Shown here one piece after another: positions 12,201 to 20,523 of a DNA stretch of 64,000 nucleotides. The translations under genes and the position numbers were made by a program. The DNA is from Cladochytrium replicatum (lineage: Eukaryota > Chytridiomycota > Chytridiomycetes > Cladochytriales > Cladochytriaceae): assembly GCA_025526935.1 (NCBI GenBank), contig JAHLKD010000086.1:171370-235369 (forward strand), written 5' to 3'. Within the stretch, counting starts at the first letter, position 1, and every line of letters begins with the position of its first letter. The notes under the pieces were generated by a model. The model saw only the letters and a list, made by a program, of their open reading frames with translations, searched no databases and was not told the DNA's origin.

Positions 12201-12675
12201 TACGATTTGAAGAATGATCACCAGTAGCTAAAAAACGGGCATTGAAATCGCCCAACAAAAGAACAGGGCACGGAGACGACGGGACATGTTGAGGAAGTGA
12301 AGCAATAAACTCTTCAAGGAAGGGGTCCTGAGCAATACCACACGGAGGCAAATAATACCCTCCAACCAAAAGCCCACGATATGTAAACCATAGAGAGGTG
12401 CCACCATAACTAGAAACGAGACGGAAATCAGAAGCTCTACAAAGACTGCGATTGATCAAGACTCCCACACCAGCCCGTCGTGTACCCGATGACCCAGGAG
12501 AAAAACGAGTGTCAAAAATCAAATCTGGAGAAGGCAGCGGGTCTAAAGGAAAAAGGTGTGTTTCAGTCAGGAGCAGAAAAACAATGTGATTTGCGCGCAT
12601 AAAACGAAACAGTGAATCAAGAACTCCAAAGCTCAAATTGCGACAATTGAAGGTACCAACTCGAACACTAATCAT
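9295..12675 (-). CDS. LINE ORF2: AP endonuclease and reverse transcriptase, 1126 aa
   Basis: Polyprotein for target-primed reverse transcription. The N-terminal exonuclease-endonuclease-phosphatase fold shows VGTFNCRNLS, LLTETHL, GVGVLINRSL, LLGDFNARF, DSIIDLLFVN and ASDHFPV, the full set of catalytic blocks (N, E, D/N, D, SDH). The RT domain shows YRPITLTNVDRKIFE, PAQAGFQ, FLDIKAAYDTV, GLFQGSVLSPFLYSVFI and the catalytic FADDIALFS. The C-terminus has a CCHC-like knuckle (CRNCHDAPEVSRAHVSVC). No RNase H domain was recognised. The start ATG overlaps the ORF1 stop by ATGA, suggesting termination-reinitiation. No internal stop or frameshift. The exact clade was not assigned. Confidence 0.95.
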   Translation of the reverse strand: MISVRVGTFNCRNLSFGVLDSLFRFMRANHIVFLLLTETHLFPLDPLPSPDLIFDTRFSPGSSGTRRAGVGVLINRSLCRASDFRLVSSYGGTSLWFTYRGLLVGGYYLPPCGIAQDPFLEEFIASLPQHVPSSPCPVLLLGDFNARFLATGDHSSNRRGRLFEQFISAASFSLVKHPSCHNPTFSSRNGDSIIDLLFVNPLLQCDPISYIVHSRLADGEFMPWASDHFPVTAVFSFAPPNASAPSAAPPHKRWAAHLLREPAVFQAMEDVGHLFFDPTLADVNAALSPILEAPAFAQMSVDVAQGCIDSALDIILSFVTSCAACVIGPPSLVRRRPALPLLPPHLVALRRSYLLAHKHYLAVSSCDAPDPGLVEYCRLERDRLSRERVKAFRTWSLSQRAREASGDNMFSSSPSSLTEVSKVLSTARRCHQRRSAASGLLSDPASLSHYRNHFASVYQTQFAQSSASAEHVRLHALNDSVSVSVSDFVCAIRSSPNNSAPGPNHIPAELFKPLASDVAILFVQLSNAIFRSGLSPSAWNAGLLLPVWKNKGSIGDISQYRPITLTNVDRKIFERTLLPMLVAHVGKLDPAQAGFQANRSGVECVFALDATLRRASRTALPYCVTFLDIKAAYDTVHRPLLWERLRQFPRIPNRLISVLMSMFDRCSSQVVIENRSSDLFSLPRGLFQGSVLSPFLYSVFINPLAQLLRRESSHLARFSYNTPVFNSLFFADDIALFSATPEQAQRALKICEDFALASHFVFSPSKCAVLSSQRLPPPLKLHGSALPVEVSFRYLGHYFTIEGFDLAATIDHRLEKARASLYLFAPYVSYFGGSAPRVARLLFLSFIRPSLEFGLAFIRPSTAQLQVLERFCYHALCRLFSIAHTTSRVGLLLLAQIPTFEFRLKYLQARMFARWSSDSSPLLPAAVLQFYRSSPVGYGSSPYFSACHNDLIVPMPVVLPLHPLMLHFQSLAVAHNGPIAVSFAPVRNLKLRHPLLLPPHQHLPTVCLRLFLLYRLGRLFPNPRPYCRNCHDAPEVSRAHVSVCLHLRASLSASFDLGPPDDPRLPLDIAIDMLSPRPFYPSPAFSHWVLVLRALNRIWSNCLGYELVLSPAPDCILSAFVDLDMP

Positions 12676-14069
12676 TGACGAAGATGGGTTGAGCGAGGCT
12701 GACGCGCAATCCCGCGGGCACTGTCCAGCACAGTTTCCTGAGCATCCATGGGGAGCTGACCACGGACATACAGGAAAATAGCAGGATCAGTAACTGAACT
12801 GAGGATATGTGCATATCTCTTGTGGACAACTTCCCTGACCGCAGCCTCCCGCTGCTCCAAAGGCAGAGTAGAGGCTCGGCGAAGAAAGTCAGGGTTTGAT
12901 TCGTCAGTGGAAGCTTCCTGGGTGGAGAAGTGCGCACGGAGAGCAATTGCGGTTGAGCGAATACAGATAAAGGAAGCAATGTTGCGACCAACGAAACTGA
13001 TGTGGCGGATACCACGCACCACCTCATTGCCCAAGAGAGCCCTCAGCATGGTCCGCACAAAGCCGAGCCGCTGTCTCATGATGTCCTTGATGTACACAGT
13101 GGTCAAATCATCCACACGGGCCTGAAGATCAGCAGGTGGGGAGACCAGCAGCGGAGAGGTCGGAGGATAGAATACGACAGGCCGAGGGCCACGAAGGCTG
13201 ACATTCGAAGTGGGGTCACGACCAGCAAGGGCAGTCCTGACAGCTTCTGTACGAGATTCAGCACTCAGTGTGGGGAGACTCTCAAGCACACGGGCACGGG
13301 CATTGGCAGCAGCAGCGGCATAAGTGCGTGGACCACGAGGTCCACGTGGGGCAGGTCGACTAGACGGGGGGCGAGGGCCAGGAGCACCAGAGTTCCCAAG
13401 ATCGTCCTGAATTGGAGGATTACCATGCAGTTGTCTAGGGGGAAGGCACACAGGCGCAGCCACATCATCATGGCGGGAGACTGGGGCAACTGGAGGTGAA
13501 GGCGAAGGCAGCGGCCTCCCAAAGCGACCCACCAGATCCTCGGCCATATCACGACAAACACTAAAAAATTCAGCAGGAGTGTCCCTCGGCAAATGTGCAA
13601 GCATAGGATCCAGCATCGCCAACGGATCAAAGGTTGCACAAACAGATCGCATCTGAGTGAGAACGACACGGAGATCGGCCAGAGATGCAACACTCGAGGG
13701 AGCAGCCACAGCAGCAAGAACCCGGACACCCGGCAGATGTGATCGGGAACGAGAACGGGAGCGACCACGGGGCAATTCATGTTCAGCAGGTCTTTTGGCG
13801 CGTCGGTCACGTGATCGGAAGTCACGTGATTCGGCATTTTCATCCTCCCCCATATTCACATCATCGGCCCAGTGAATTGGAGAGGCAGGAGCGGAGAATG
13901 GAAGCTGTGGAGCGGAATTTTCAACAGAGGAGGCACGGGGGTGCGAACGGGCCTCAAAAATCACGGTGCCACCAGAAAGTCCATCAGGGGGCACAGCGGG
14001 GGGTGCGGCAGGCGGCGCGGCATGCGGCGCATCAGGCGGCTGCGCATGCGGAGCGCTGGGAGGCGGCAT
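12672..14069 (-). CDS. LINE ORF1, gag-like nucleic-acid-binding protein, 465 aa
   Basis: The frame is open up to 14240, but the region above 14069 only encodes Leu-Ser dipeptides from the CT microsatellite, so the Met at 14069 (MPPPSAPHAQPP) is preferred. The N-terminus is rich in Pro/Ala, followed by acidic and SRD/RSRS-type basic stretches, then an Ala-rich helical segment and a C-terminal block with EAAVREVVHKRYAHILSS that is conserved in LINE copy B. No clear CCHC knuckle was seen in this ORF, unlike many fungal LINE ORF1 proteins. Role inferred from position (first ORF of a LINE) and composition: RNA binding and RNP assembly. Confidence 0.85.
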   Translation of the reverse strand: MPPPSAPHAQPPDAPHAAPPAAPPAVPPDGLSGGTVIFEARSHPRASSVENSAPQLPFSAPASPIHWADDVNMGEDENAESRDFRSRDRRAKRPAEHELPRGRSRSRSRSHLPGVRVLAAVAAPSSVASLADLRVVLTQMRSVCATFDPLAMLDPMLAHLPRDTPAEFFSVCRDMAEDLVGRFGRPLPSPSPPVAPVSRHDDVAAPVCLPPRQLHGNPPIQDDLGNSGAPGPRPPSSRPAPRGPRGPRTYAAAAANARARVLESLPTLSAESRTEAVRTALAGRDPTSNVSLRGPRPVVFYPPTSPLLVSPPADLQARVDDLTTVYIKDIMRQRLGFVRTMLRALLGNEVVRGIRHISFVGRNIASFICIRSTAIALRAHFSTQEASTDESNPDFLRRASTLPLEQREAAVREVVHKRYAHILSSVTDPAIFLYVRGQLPMDAQETVLDSARGIARQPRSTHLRQ

Positions 14070-14074
14070 TGATT

Positions 14075-14078
<4 letters not shown>

Positions 14079-14140
<62 letters not shown>
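14079..14140. repeat. GA/CT microsatellite forming the 5' leader of LINE copy A
   Basis: Nearly pure GA dinucleotides with one 'gata' interruption. On the minus strand this is the CT-rich start of the LINE transcript, directly upstream of ORF1. Confidence 0.9.
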
Positions 14141-14147
14141 GGATGAG

Positions 14148-14204
14148 GCCCGTGTAGCTCAGCGGATAGAGTGTTTGCGTGCTAAGCAAAGGGTCGCCGG
14201 TGGG
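14148..14204 (+). pseudogene. Truncated tRNA-Arg-like fragment cut in the T arm
   Basis: With its 7-bp leader (14141-14198) it matches 14975-15032 except for two bases in the anticodon loop (GTGCTAA instead of CTCCTAA). The acceptor 5' strand, D arm and anticodon arm are present. In the T arm the sequence changes to ggtggga and runs into the T-tract of a minus-strand retroposon tail, so the 3' T stem and acceptor strand are lost. It cannot fold into a tRNA. Confidence 0.75.
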
Positions 14205-14205
14205 A

Positions 14206-14425
14206 TTTTTTTTTTTGAATGTTATAACATGTATTGACAATGCTTAATCAGTACATGTCACCCACGTGTACTTCAACCAAGATTTGGAATCTTCAGTACT
14301 TGGGGAGCCGTGCGAGCCGTAGGAAAGAGGAGCGAAGGCAATGGCGAATCGAAGGAGGTGTGGCGCGGTACTTGCACGTGACACGATATTGCGAGAGATA
14401 TATTTCGTAGGAAATTCGAATCCAG
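14206..14425 (-). mobile_element. LINE copy C, short 5'-truncated 3' end
   Basis: On the minus strand it ends in poly(A) (plus-strand T-tract 14206-14216) and carries the same 25-nt 3'-UTR element (14302-14326) as LINE A. Only about 220 bp are left. It interrupts the tRNA-Arg-like fragment on its 3' side and abuts a tRNA-like sequence on its truncated 5' side. Confidence 0.7.
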
Positions 14426-14427
14426 TC

Positions 14428-14493
14428 CCCTATAGGATTCGAACCGCGGAGTTTAGCTTCGAAAAGTCGCATTCGTACCGACTGAGCCACTAT
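14428..14493 (-). pseudogene. tRNA-like sequence with perfect A and B boxes
   Basis: The minus strand carries TGGCTCAGTCGG (A box, 14489-14478) and GGTTCGAATCC (B box, 14445-14435) at tRNA spacing. The anticodon stem and T stem do not pair properly and the 5' acceptor strand is replaced by the tail of LINE copy E, so no isotype can be given. It is either a damaged tRNA gene or the head of a tRNA-derived SINE. Confidence 0.55.
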
Positions 14494-14495
14494 GA

Positions 14496-14974
14496 TTTTT
14501 TTTTTTTTTTTTAACAATATTATTATTTATTTTGCACATACAATGCATAACAAAAAACAACACCCAAAGTGCCTTACAAGATGGTCATGGACCAGCACAT
14601 AGGGAAGCGCGCGCAGCATAAGGAAAACCAACAAAGCAAAACAGAGAATGTAAACTCAAACCTGTGGCTACCCGTCAGATACTGCTAAGGTGCCAAAAAA
14701 ACAGGTGAGTAATAAATAATGAGAAAAGAAAACGTTAAAGATCCACAAATGCAGGGCCAAAGAGGGAGTCTGGAGGAGAAACTTCTAATGGCAGACCCAT
14801 ACAGTGAAGCCAAATCTTATGGAGACAACGAAAAACTAGATACCACGGTGCAAGATTCACTGGGTTGACAATGCGAAGTGGACGAAGGCCATCAATTGCA
14901 ACGTCAAGCAGAAGTTGTAAAACAGGAACAGGAACAGGAGGCAACAATAGGTCAAGACGCAAACATTCTGAAAC
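14496..14974 (-). mobile_element. LINE copy E, 5'-truncated and divergent
   Basis: The poly(A) tail (T-tract about 14496-14512) is followed by a 3' UTR with a diverged form of the family element (near 14601-14626) and the last 75 codons of ORF2 (14962-14735). That peptide, with LDVAIDGLRP, CLHKIWLHCMGLPLEVSP and FVDL, aligns with the C-terminus of ORF2 of LINE A (LDIAIDMLSP, ALNRIWSNCLGYELVLSP, FVDL). The truncated 5' end stops 7 bp before the intact tRNA-Arg. Confidence 0.8.
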
Positions 14975-14981
14975 GGATGAG

Positions 14982-15054
14982 GCCCGTGTAGCTCAGCGGA
15001 TAGAGTGTTTGCCTCCTAAGCAAAGGGTCGCCAGTTCGATCCTGGCCTCGGGCT
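14982..15054 (+). tRNA. tRNA-Arg (anticodon CCT)
   Basis: 73 nt that fold as a cloverleaf: acceptor GCCCGTG/CTCGGGC with one T-T mismatch, D arm with GCTC and GAGT, anticodon stem TTTGC/GCAAA around CTCCTAA, T stem GCCAG/CTGGC around TTCGATC, discriminator T. No intron. The anticodon CCT reads AGG. A near-identical damaged copy lies at 14148. Confidence 0.93.
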
Positions 15055-15121
15055 CATGAATTGCTGTTTATGGTGGGTGCCTCTCAATGAGAAGTCAGCC
15101 TTAATTAAGGTGACAATGTTT

Positions 15122-15202
15122 ATTTTCTTATACTCGAATACATACACTTAAATTGGCGACTGTTTTCTTATACTCCGACATATACACTTATATTGGCGAT
15201 TG
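15122..15202. repeat. Two imperfect tandem copies of a roughly 41-bp AT-rich unit
   Basis: The unit beginning tttcttatactc and ending with tggcgac/tggcgatt occurs twice in a row just downstream of the tRNA. The function is unknown. Confidence 0.6.
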
Positions 15203-15579
15203 GCACAGTAAAAATCTGTACTCTGTTTGAGCATGGTTGAGTACACTTCATCCTGAGACTTATTCACAGTGTACTCACAAAGTTGTTAATCTTGTACGCA
15301 AATTGTGCATGTTTTCTGAAGAGGGGTAACTACCTTCCAAACCAGCTTTCAATGAATGCCCACTGTTCAAATGCATGACTCTAGGGAAAAGAGAGGTGGA
15401 GAGGCAGAGAAATAGAAGATGATTTTAGGGGCTACACAGAGTACTATTGAATGTAACGTTTGCAACAACTTAAGTTGGTATGCCCATTTGTGGTGAATAA
15501 TGATGTTTAATTGGCTGTCACACTACTATTACCAGAATCAGCTCCAGGGGATGAGCTGTGTTTATTTTGCTTTGACATA

Positions 15580-16390
15580 GAACAACGAGCCATTCTTGAA
15601 GTTGGTCAGTGAAGCAAATAATTAGCGTCGCAGATGAACTGGATGAACACTCACAGGTTTTGGTTGTTTATAATGGTACCAGCACTGGGAAAATTGACAG
15701 ATAGACATTCTAAAGACTAAAACTACAGTATCATTTGTTGGTACTCACAATGTCTTGATCATGGTGCTGAACGCCCCTCCTCATCTTTTGGATTTCTGAA
15801 AACATGTTGCTTTCATTAATCTTGCCACCAGCATGCTAAGATCAAGGTTTGTAGCCTAGAATTTTTTAAAGTTTCCATAGAAAAATGGTCTTCAACTGTA
15901 ACAGACACTACGCATATCTCGTCCCTGCTCCATGTTCCGATTCATTTTCAGAAGCAGCCACACAGCTGATAAGGTTAAAAACCCTTAAAAAACCTCCAGG
16001 ACAGCAAATACATAGCAGAACGGTAAGTAAACAATGAGATAACAAGGTAAAACAAGATATCGCAGTTGAAAAAAAACTGAAACATTATCCAAAAGGTTAA
16101 TTCCAAAAAAGATAATAATCACTTCTGTTTCAATGATTGTACCACGATTCAATGTCCTTTTTGAACTGTTTCCTTGGAATTTCGACAACCAGTGCAAAAT
16201 TTTTGCGCTTCCACTTTTGCAGCTGTTGTTGCCCACACATTTCCCTCATCAGATGGAACCTTGAATTCATTGATGAGAGAGTCTTTCCTTGGCATTGCCC
16301 ATAGTCGAGAAAGAAGTTGCCAAACGAAAAAATTGCTTCCCAGTTACCTGTGGATGGAGCCTAGTCGCGAAGTAGGGAGTTGAGTGGAGT
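15580..16390 (-). pseudogene. Decayed, internally deleted paralogue of the neighbouring membrane sensor
   Basis: Minus-strand fragments match the intact gene at 17.1-19.7 kb in the same order. PSTGNWEAIFSF and FFLDYGQCQGK correspond to PSTGEWEAVLGE and LYLDYSRCPTK. NEFKVPSDEGNVWATTAAK corresponds to NDFNVPSDNGNVWATTAVR. Further on, LDLSML, NESNMFSEIQKM and SAGTIINNQNL correspond to LDFSML, NESNFFLEVRNM and SAGAIKNNRNL. About 150 residues between the first two blocks are deleted, and frameshifts break the rest. It is a tandem duplicate that has died. Confidence 0.75.
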
Positions 16391-16399
16391 GGTTTGGTG

Positions 16400-17060
16400 G
16401 AACTTAACCAGGGCAGATATGGTTAAAACTCAATTGGAGTTGTTTTCTATGCTCACTCAAGTAGACTTCATATTTGGAATATACCTACGTTCATTGGGGA
16501 AGTTGTGTAGAATACTGTGGTGAATCCATGTCGTCAGAGATAGGTACAAAAGTGATTAAGTAGAGTTGATCCTGAGACTCACACGCCATTCCATCATCGT
16601 TATCAACTCAACAATTATACTGACGGGTCTCTCTGCATCATGCATTGAGAACTCCTGGAGGTCTCCATGCTATCTGTTGTGGTGTAGTGTGTTATGTGTA
16701 TGGTTATTAAAGTGACTGTGGTAATAGAGTCCTATATTCATAATCCAACAAGTTGCCCCAAGAATCTGCCGCCTTATAATCAACCACAAGCATTCTGAGA
16801 GGTGTTCAGCTCTTTGCATGCATCAACCACAAGTCTGCCACTTCTTGCAGTCCAGACTGAAAATGAGCATAGTATGTTGGTTTCCAGAATTTTAAACCTG
16901 ATCAATTGCATTGCTGGCTGTTTGTAGATTGACAGTAATTGAATTCAATAATACGTTTGATCTTGTTTGATTGCTCCCAGCACACAATCAGGATCAGCCT
17001 TTTTATTGGAGATGTACTGGAATTTAGCAAACTTTGATCTGTTTGGCCTAAACCCAAAAT
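16400..17060. other. Intergenic, no gene seen
   Basis: AT-rich sequence between the dead and intact sensor copies. No open frame or RNA feature could be supported. Confidence 0.5.
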
Positions 17061-17099
17061 GTATTGTTAAAAGTTCGACATTATGGCAACCAGAACAGC

Positions 17100-19740
17100 T
17101 TTAGAAATTCCACATTTGACAGATGTAAACGCATAAAACAAGTACAATTGAGCAGATGGATGTACCACCAGGGGGCAGTGGACTGCTACCGTTTACATAG
17201 CCATCATGCTGCGCTCTGCAGGGATTGCCATCATACTTCGTTCTGTTTGCTTGGATCCAGATGCACCTGTCATCCTAGGATTATTGTTCAACAGTAATCT
17301 TTGAAAGTGAGTAGATGTATGATACGTACAGGTTTCGGTTATTTTTGATTGCACCAGCACTTGAAAAAATTAGCAGTCAGAAAGGTTGGCCATTGAACGG
17401 AAATCTGGGGGCAAAAGCTGAACTTACAATGCTTTGATCATGGTGTTGAATGTGCGCTGCATGTTTCGGACCTCCAAGAAAAAGTTGCTTTCATTAAACT
17501 TGCCGTCTTCCAACATGCTGAAATCAAGCTTCGTAGCCTAGTGTGTGTTTGTTTGCGAGGTTACTGTAAGCACACACACAAAAAAGAGAAAAAATGCTTG
17601 GTTCACAAACCTTTTCCATATTCTGGGTCATGGTCTTCAATGGCCATGTGGCCAAAAGAGTCAACACGACCCCAAGCACCAACCCAAGGCCGGCAAACAC
17701 AATTGCAAGAATCGTACCCTTTGTCTTTGATACATCAATGTCCCTTGTAAACTGATTCCTCGGCATCGCGACGACAAGTGCAAAATCGTCTCTGATCCCG
17801 CTCTTGAGCCGCACCGCCGTGGTCGCCCACACGTTGCCGTTGTCCGAGGGCACGTTGAAGTCATTGATGACCGAGTCAGTTTTGAATGTCGTGGCGTTAA
17901 AGTACGGGAATTTAGAGACTCCGCCTCCGTAGTAGGACAGGAGGGCTTTGCCTAGGTCTGCAATGATGGGGTCGGAGGCGTTTGTGACTGCCACAAAATC
18001 AGAATTGTTGGCGTTGGCGACACTAATGTTGACAACGTTGGCAAGTCCGAGCTTGTTCTCAAGGGTCATGAGGAACATGCGGTTGACGCCGTCAGGAGAT
18101 GAGCTTTCCAGAACCTGAAAATTGGAGTTGGATCAGGGGTGGAAACACATATATTTGTTTGTTTTTGGCCCCTTACTCTGTAGTCTGGCTGGAAGATTGT
18201 GATGCAGAGGTAGGAGCCTGTTTGACCTGTTTCTTTTGTGGGACAGCGACTGTAGTCGAGGTAGAGGGCGTTTTTTTCTCCGAGAACGGCTTCCCATTCA
18301 CCTGTGGAAGGGCACTCTAGGATTGTACGGGCGCTTGGGTTGTTGTTTGGGAACTAAAGAAAAGAGATAAGATGAGATGACACTAAAGTGAATTGAGTGC
18401 ACTCACATAGACTTTATCTGCCATAAGGGATGGATTCCGAATACGGGGCTGTGGTATGCGTTGGCCAGTCGCTAACAAATTTTTGGGGTGAGAGGTTTGA
18501 ATAGGTTGGTGTAATGTTTGTTAGAGAACCCACTTCGATTGAAGAAGTTGCACCAAGATGACGTAGCATTGTAATCAAGCCAGCAGAATCTGAACGCAGG
18601 CTACCTTAGTTAATTGATCAAGTAAACCTATATTCTCAGCCCTTACAGGCCGGGGTAGATCAAGGCATAGTATGTTTCGTTCCAACTACCATCAGGAGCA
18701 TTTGATTCGAGCTTTTGGGGTTCTATTATTCAACGATAGAAATGCTGACATTGATACTTACTGGTCGCACCAGTCCCTGCCTCTGAAAACAAGCTGGAGT
18801 TGCAAGTCTGGTGAGTAAATTTGATGACTTTAGGGCTAGTCGTTTGGGACTCTCACCAACAGCACCGCTTGACTGGCTGAAGACGGTGTCAGCAAATAGA
18901 TTGAGCTCATTGTTGTCTCCATAGTTGTAGATCTGAGTAGAAAAGTGGTTGTACACGACTGGAGCGTCAGTGAACACTGTGGTCATTCTCTGGATCTATC
19001 AAAGTTTCAACAAGATTCAGATGAAAAAAGAGTCGAGCATATGGAGAAACTCTTCGCACTTCTTTGAGCATGGTTGTGAACGAATTAGCGGCTGCCAATG
19101 TGGTCGACTTGAAAGTTTATCGGTTAGATTTATGTGGACGAGGATACCGATATTTTGTCATCCACTCACTTCAACAATCTTTGTTGTCATGTCATCGATA
19201 GATTGTTGGGCCGTGCCCAAGACGGTGACAAGACTCTTTTGGATCACGATCAGTCTCATGAACCAAGGTGCATGTTTGAGTGTGACTCACAGGCACAATG
19301 CCCAATGTCAGCGCACACAGAAACACGAACGGTAAGGCGATCACAAACGGGATTCCTTACAAGTCAAGTCAGTGATTGTTTATATTGGGGTGTTTGCTGA
19401 TTTTTGATTCCTACCTGGGAGCATGCCGGTTCTGGTTTCACGCTTCGGTGCCTGCTTTGCAAGCTCTGCGACGGTTTGCTCCTTTTCGATCGGGAGTTCT
19501 TTGGTTGAGCTCAGCTGTATCTCCCTGGTGGAGGGCATCGGTAGCTCTCTGAAAGAACTCATTGATGGCAGACTTATTGATTGTTTGAGGGGTAGTGAAT
19601 CTTTGTAAAGCAAATTCAATACGTTCACATTAACCGATCACCAATATGTGACTTTACATCCTCGTTGTTGTCGTCGATGAGCTGTTCGAGGGACGGGCTG
19701 TTGTTTATAACAGGTCTGGACGGGAAGTAAATTCGATCTT
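17100..19740 (-). CDS. Two-membrane-segment extracellular sensor protein (Cache-like), multi-exon
   Basis: At least a dozen minus-strand exons can be followed. An N-terminal cytosolic Ser/Pro-rich region (19740-19416) is followed by membrane segment 1 (GIPFVIALPFVFLCALTLGI, about 19336-19270). A large extracellular region (19266-17740) comes next, with QQSIDDMTTKIVE, APDGSWNETYYALIYPGL and GEWEAVLGEKNALYLDYSRC. Membrane segment 2 (ILAIVFAGLGLVLGVVLTLL, about 17700-17640) is followed by a short HAMP-like and helical stretch, SNFFLEVRNMQRTFNTMIKA (about 17500-17435). This layout is that of double-Cache receptors common in zoosporic fungi, where an output domain such as a cyclase often follows. 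Here no output domain was found before 17100. The start codon and last exon are not resolved. A decayed copy lies directly downstream. Confidence 0.65.
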
Positions 19741-19965
19741 CAGAAGCATTGGTCGCTGGTTGGCTGGGTGCCGATCATGATGCACACAACGGGAGCCGGA
19801 GAATCTGGAGCGAATAAGCGGTTCCATTTTCTGCACATGTTGCGCAAGTACTCGTATCATAATAATTCGTACATCATTATCAGGCCTCTCGATTACTCAT
19901 ACTCCTCGTTTTAATATCACCCTCGGTCAAGGTCTGGGCCGGGTCGAACACAAATTTTTTTTTCA

Positions 19966-20523
19966 ATGTTGTTTTTGCAACGAGCGGCGCAACATTGGTG
20001 GTTCAAGTTCAGACGCAATGCGTCGACGAGGACGAGCACTTCCACCCAGTCGCCCTCAATGACCTCAATGGCGCCACCACCCGGCCTGGTCACGCTGCTT
20101 CTGGTCTACCACGGAGCGCTTTCAGCAGCGTCGTTCGGACTTTTTGCGTACGACAAGCACCAAGCGACGAACAAAGGCTGGCGAGTTCGTGAGCGAACAC
20201 TTCAGCTCACAGCGCTGCTGGGGGGATGGGCAGGCGGGATGGTAGCGATGAAGACGTTCCGACACAAAACGATCAAGCAGAGTTTCCAGCAGGGGTGGGC
20301 GGCGGCGACTGCTGGACACTTTGTTGTGTGCATTGGGGCAGCGGCGGCGTGGGCTGGAGTTCCTGGGCTGAGGGCGGCAGGGTGGAGGGTTTTTGGGAAC
20401 GGTGCGGGGTTGGTGCAGCAGTGGATGCGGTTGGGCGGGGTTGGAGGAGAGGGAGGTGCGCCGGCAGCGGCGATGTCGAGACCGACATATCGAGCAAACA
20501 CAAACAGGCGGCATCAACGATGA
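19966..20523 (+). CDS. DUF1294 family small membrane protein
   Basis: Single open frame of 185 aa. The core contains FGLFAYDKHQA, GWRVRERTLQLTALLGGWAG and KTFRHKTIKQSFQ, the conserved blocks of DUF1294 (D-K-x-x-A, W-R-x-x-E, G-G-x-x-G, F-R-H-K-T). Two or three hydrophobic segments flank the basic FRHKT loop. The first Met gives a basic Arg/Ser/Thr-rich N-terminal extension of about 30 residues. A later Met (MTSMAPPPG) would give the usual bacterial-like length, so the start is uncertain; the extension could be a targeting sequence. The C-terminal tail is Gly/Ala-rich and not conserved. Molecular function of the family is unknown. Confidence 0.8.
   Translation: MLFLQRAAQHWWFKFRRNASTRTSTSTQSPSMTSMAPPPGLVTLLLVYHGALSAASFGLFAYDKHQATNKGWRVRERTLQLTALLGGWAGGMVAMKTFRHKTIKQSFQQGWAAATAGHFVVCIGAAAAWAGVPGLRAAGWRVFGNGAGLVQQWMRLGGVGGEGGAPAAAMSRPTYRANTNRRHQR

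Larger units (their letters stand above)
9140..14140 (-). mobile_element. Full-length APE-type non-LTR retrotransposon (LINE copy A)
   Basis: About 5.0 kb on the minus strand. It has a CT-microsatellite 5' leader (14140-14079), ORF1 (14069-12672), ORF2 (12675-9295) and a 3' UTR ending in a poly(A) tail seen as 11 T at about 9141-9151. ORF1 stop and ORF2 start overlap as ATGA. A 25-nt 3'-UTR element (plus-strand 9251-9275, core ggggagccgtgcgagccgta) recurs in the truncated copy at 14302-14326, marking one family. Both ORFs are open, so this copy looks recent and possibly still able to move. Its 3' end sits inside the GA tract of LINE B, giving a head-to-tail nest. Confidence 0.92.

Noticed and set aside
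14148-14204. tRNA-Ser (GCT) from the anticodon loop
   Set aside because: The body is that of the neighbouring tRNA-Arg, there is no long variable arm, and the 3' half is missing.
14070-14240. Upstream extension of LINE ORF1 through the CT tract
   Set aside because: It would encode only Leu-Ser repeats and cross into the tRNA fragment; the Met at 14069 is the sensible start.
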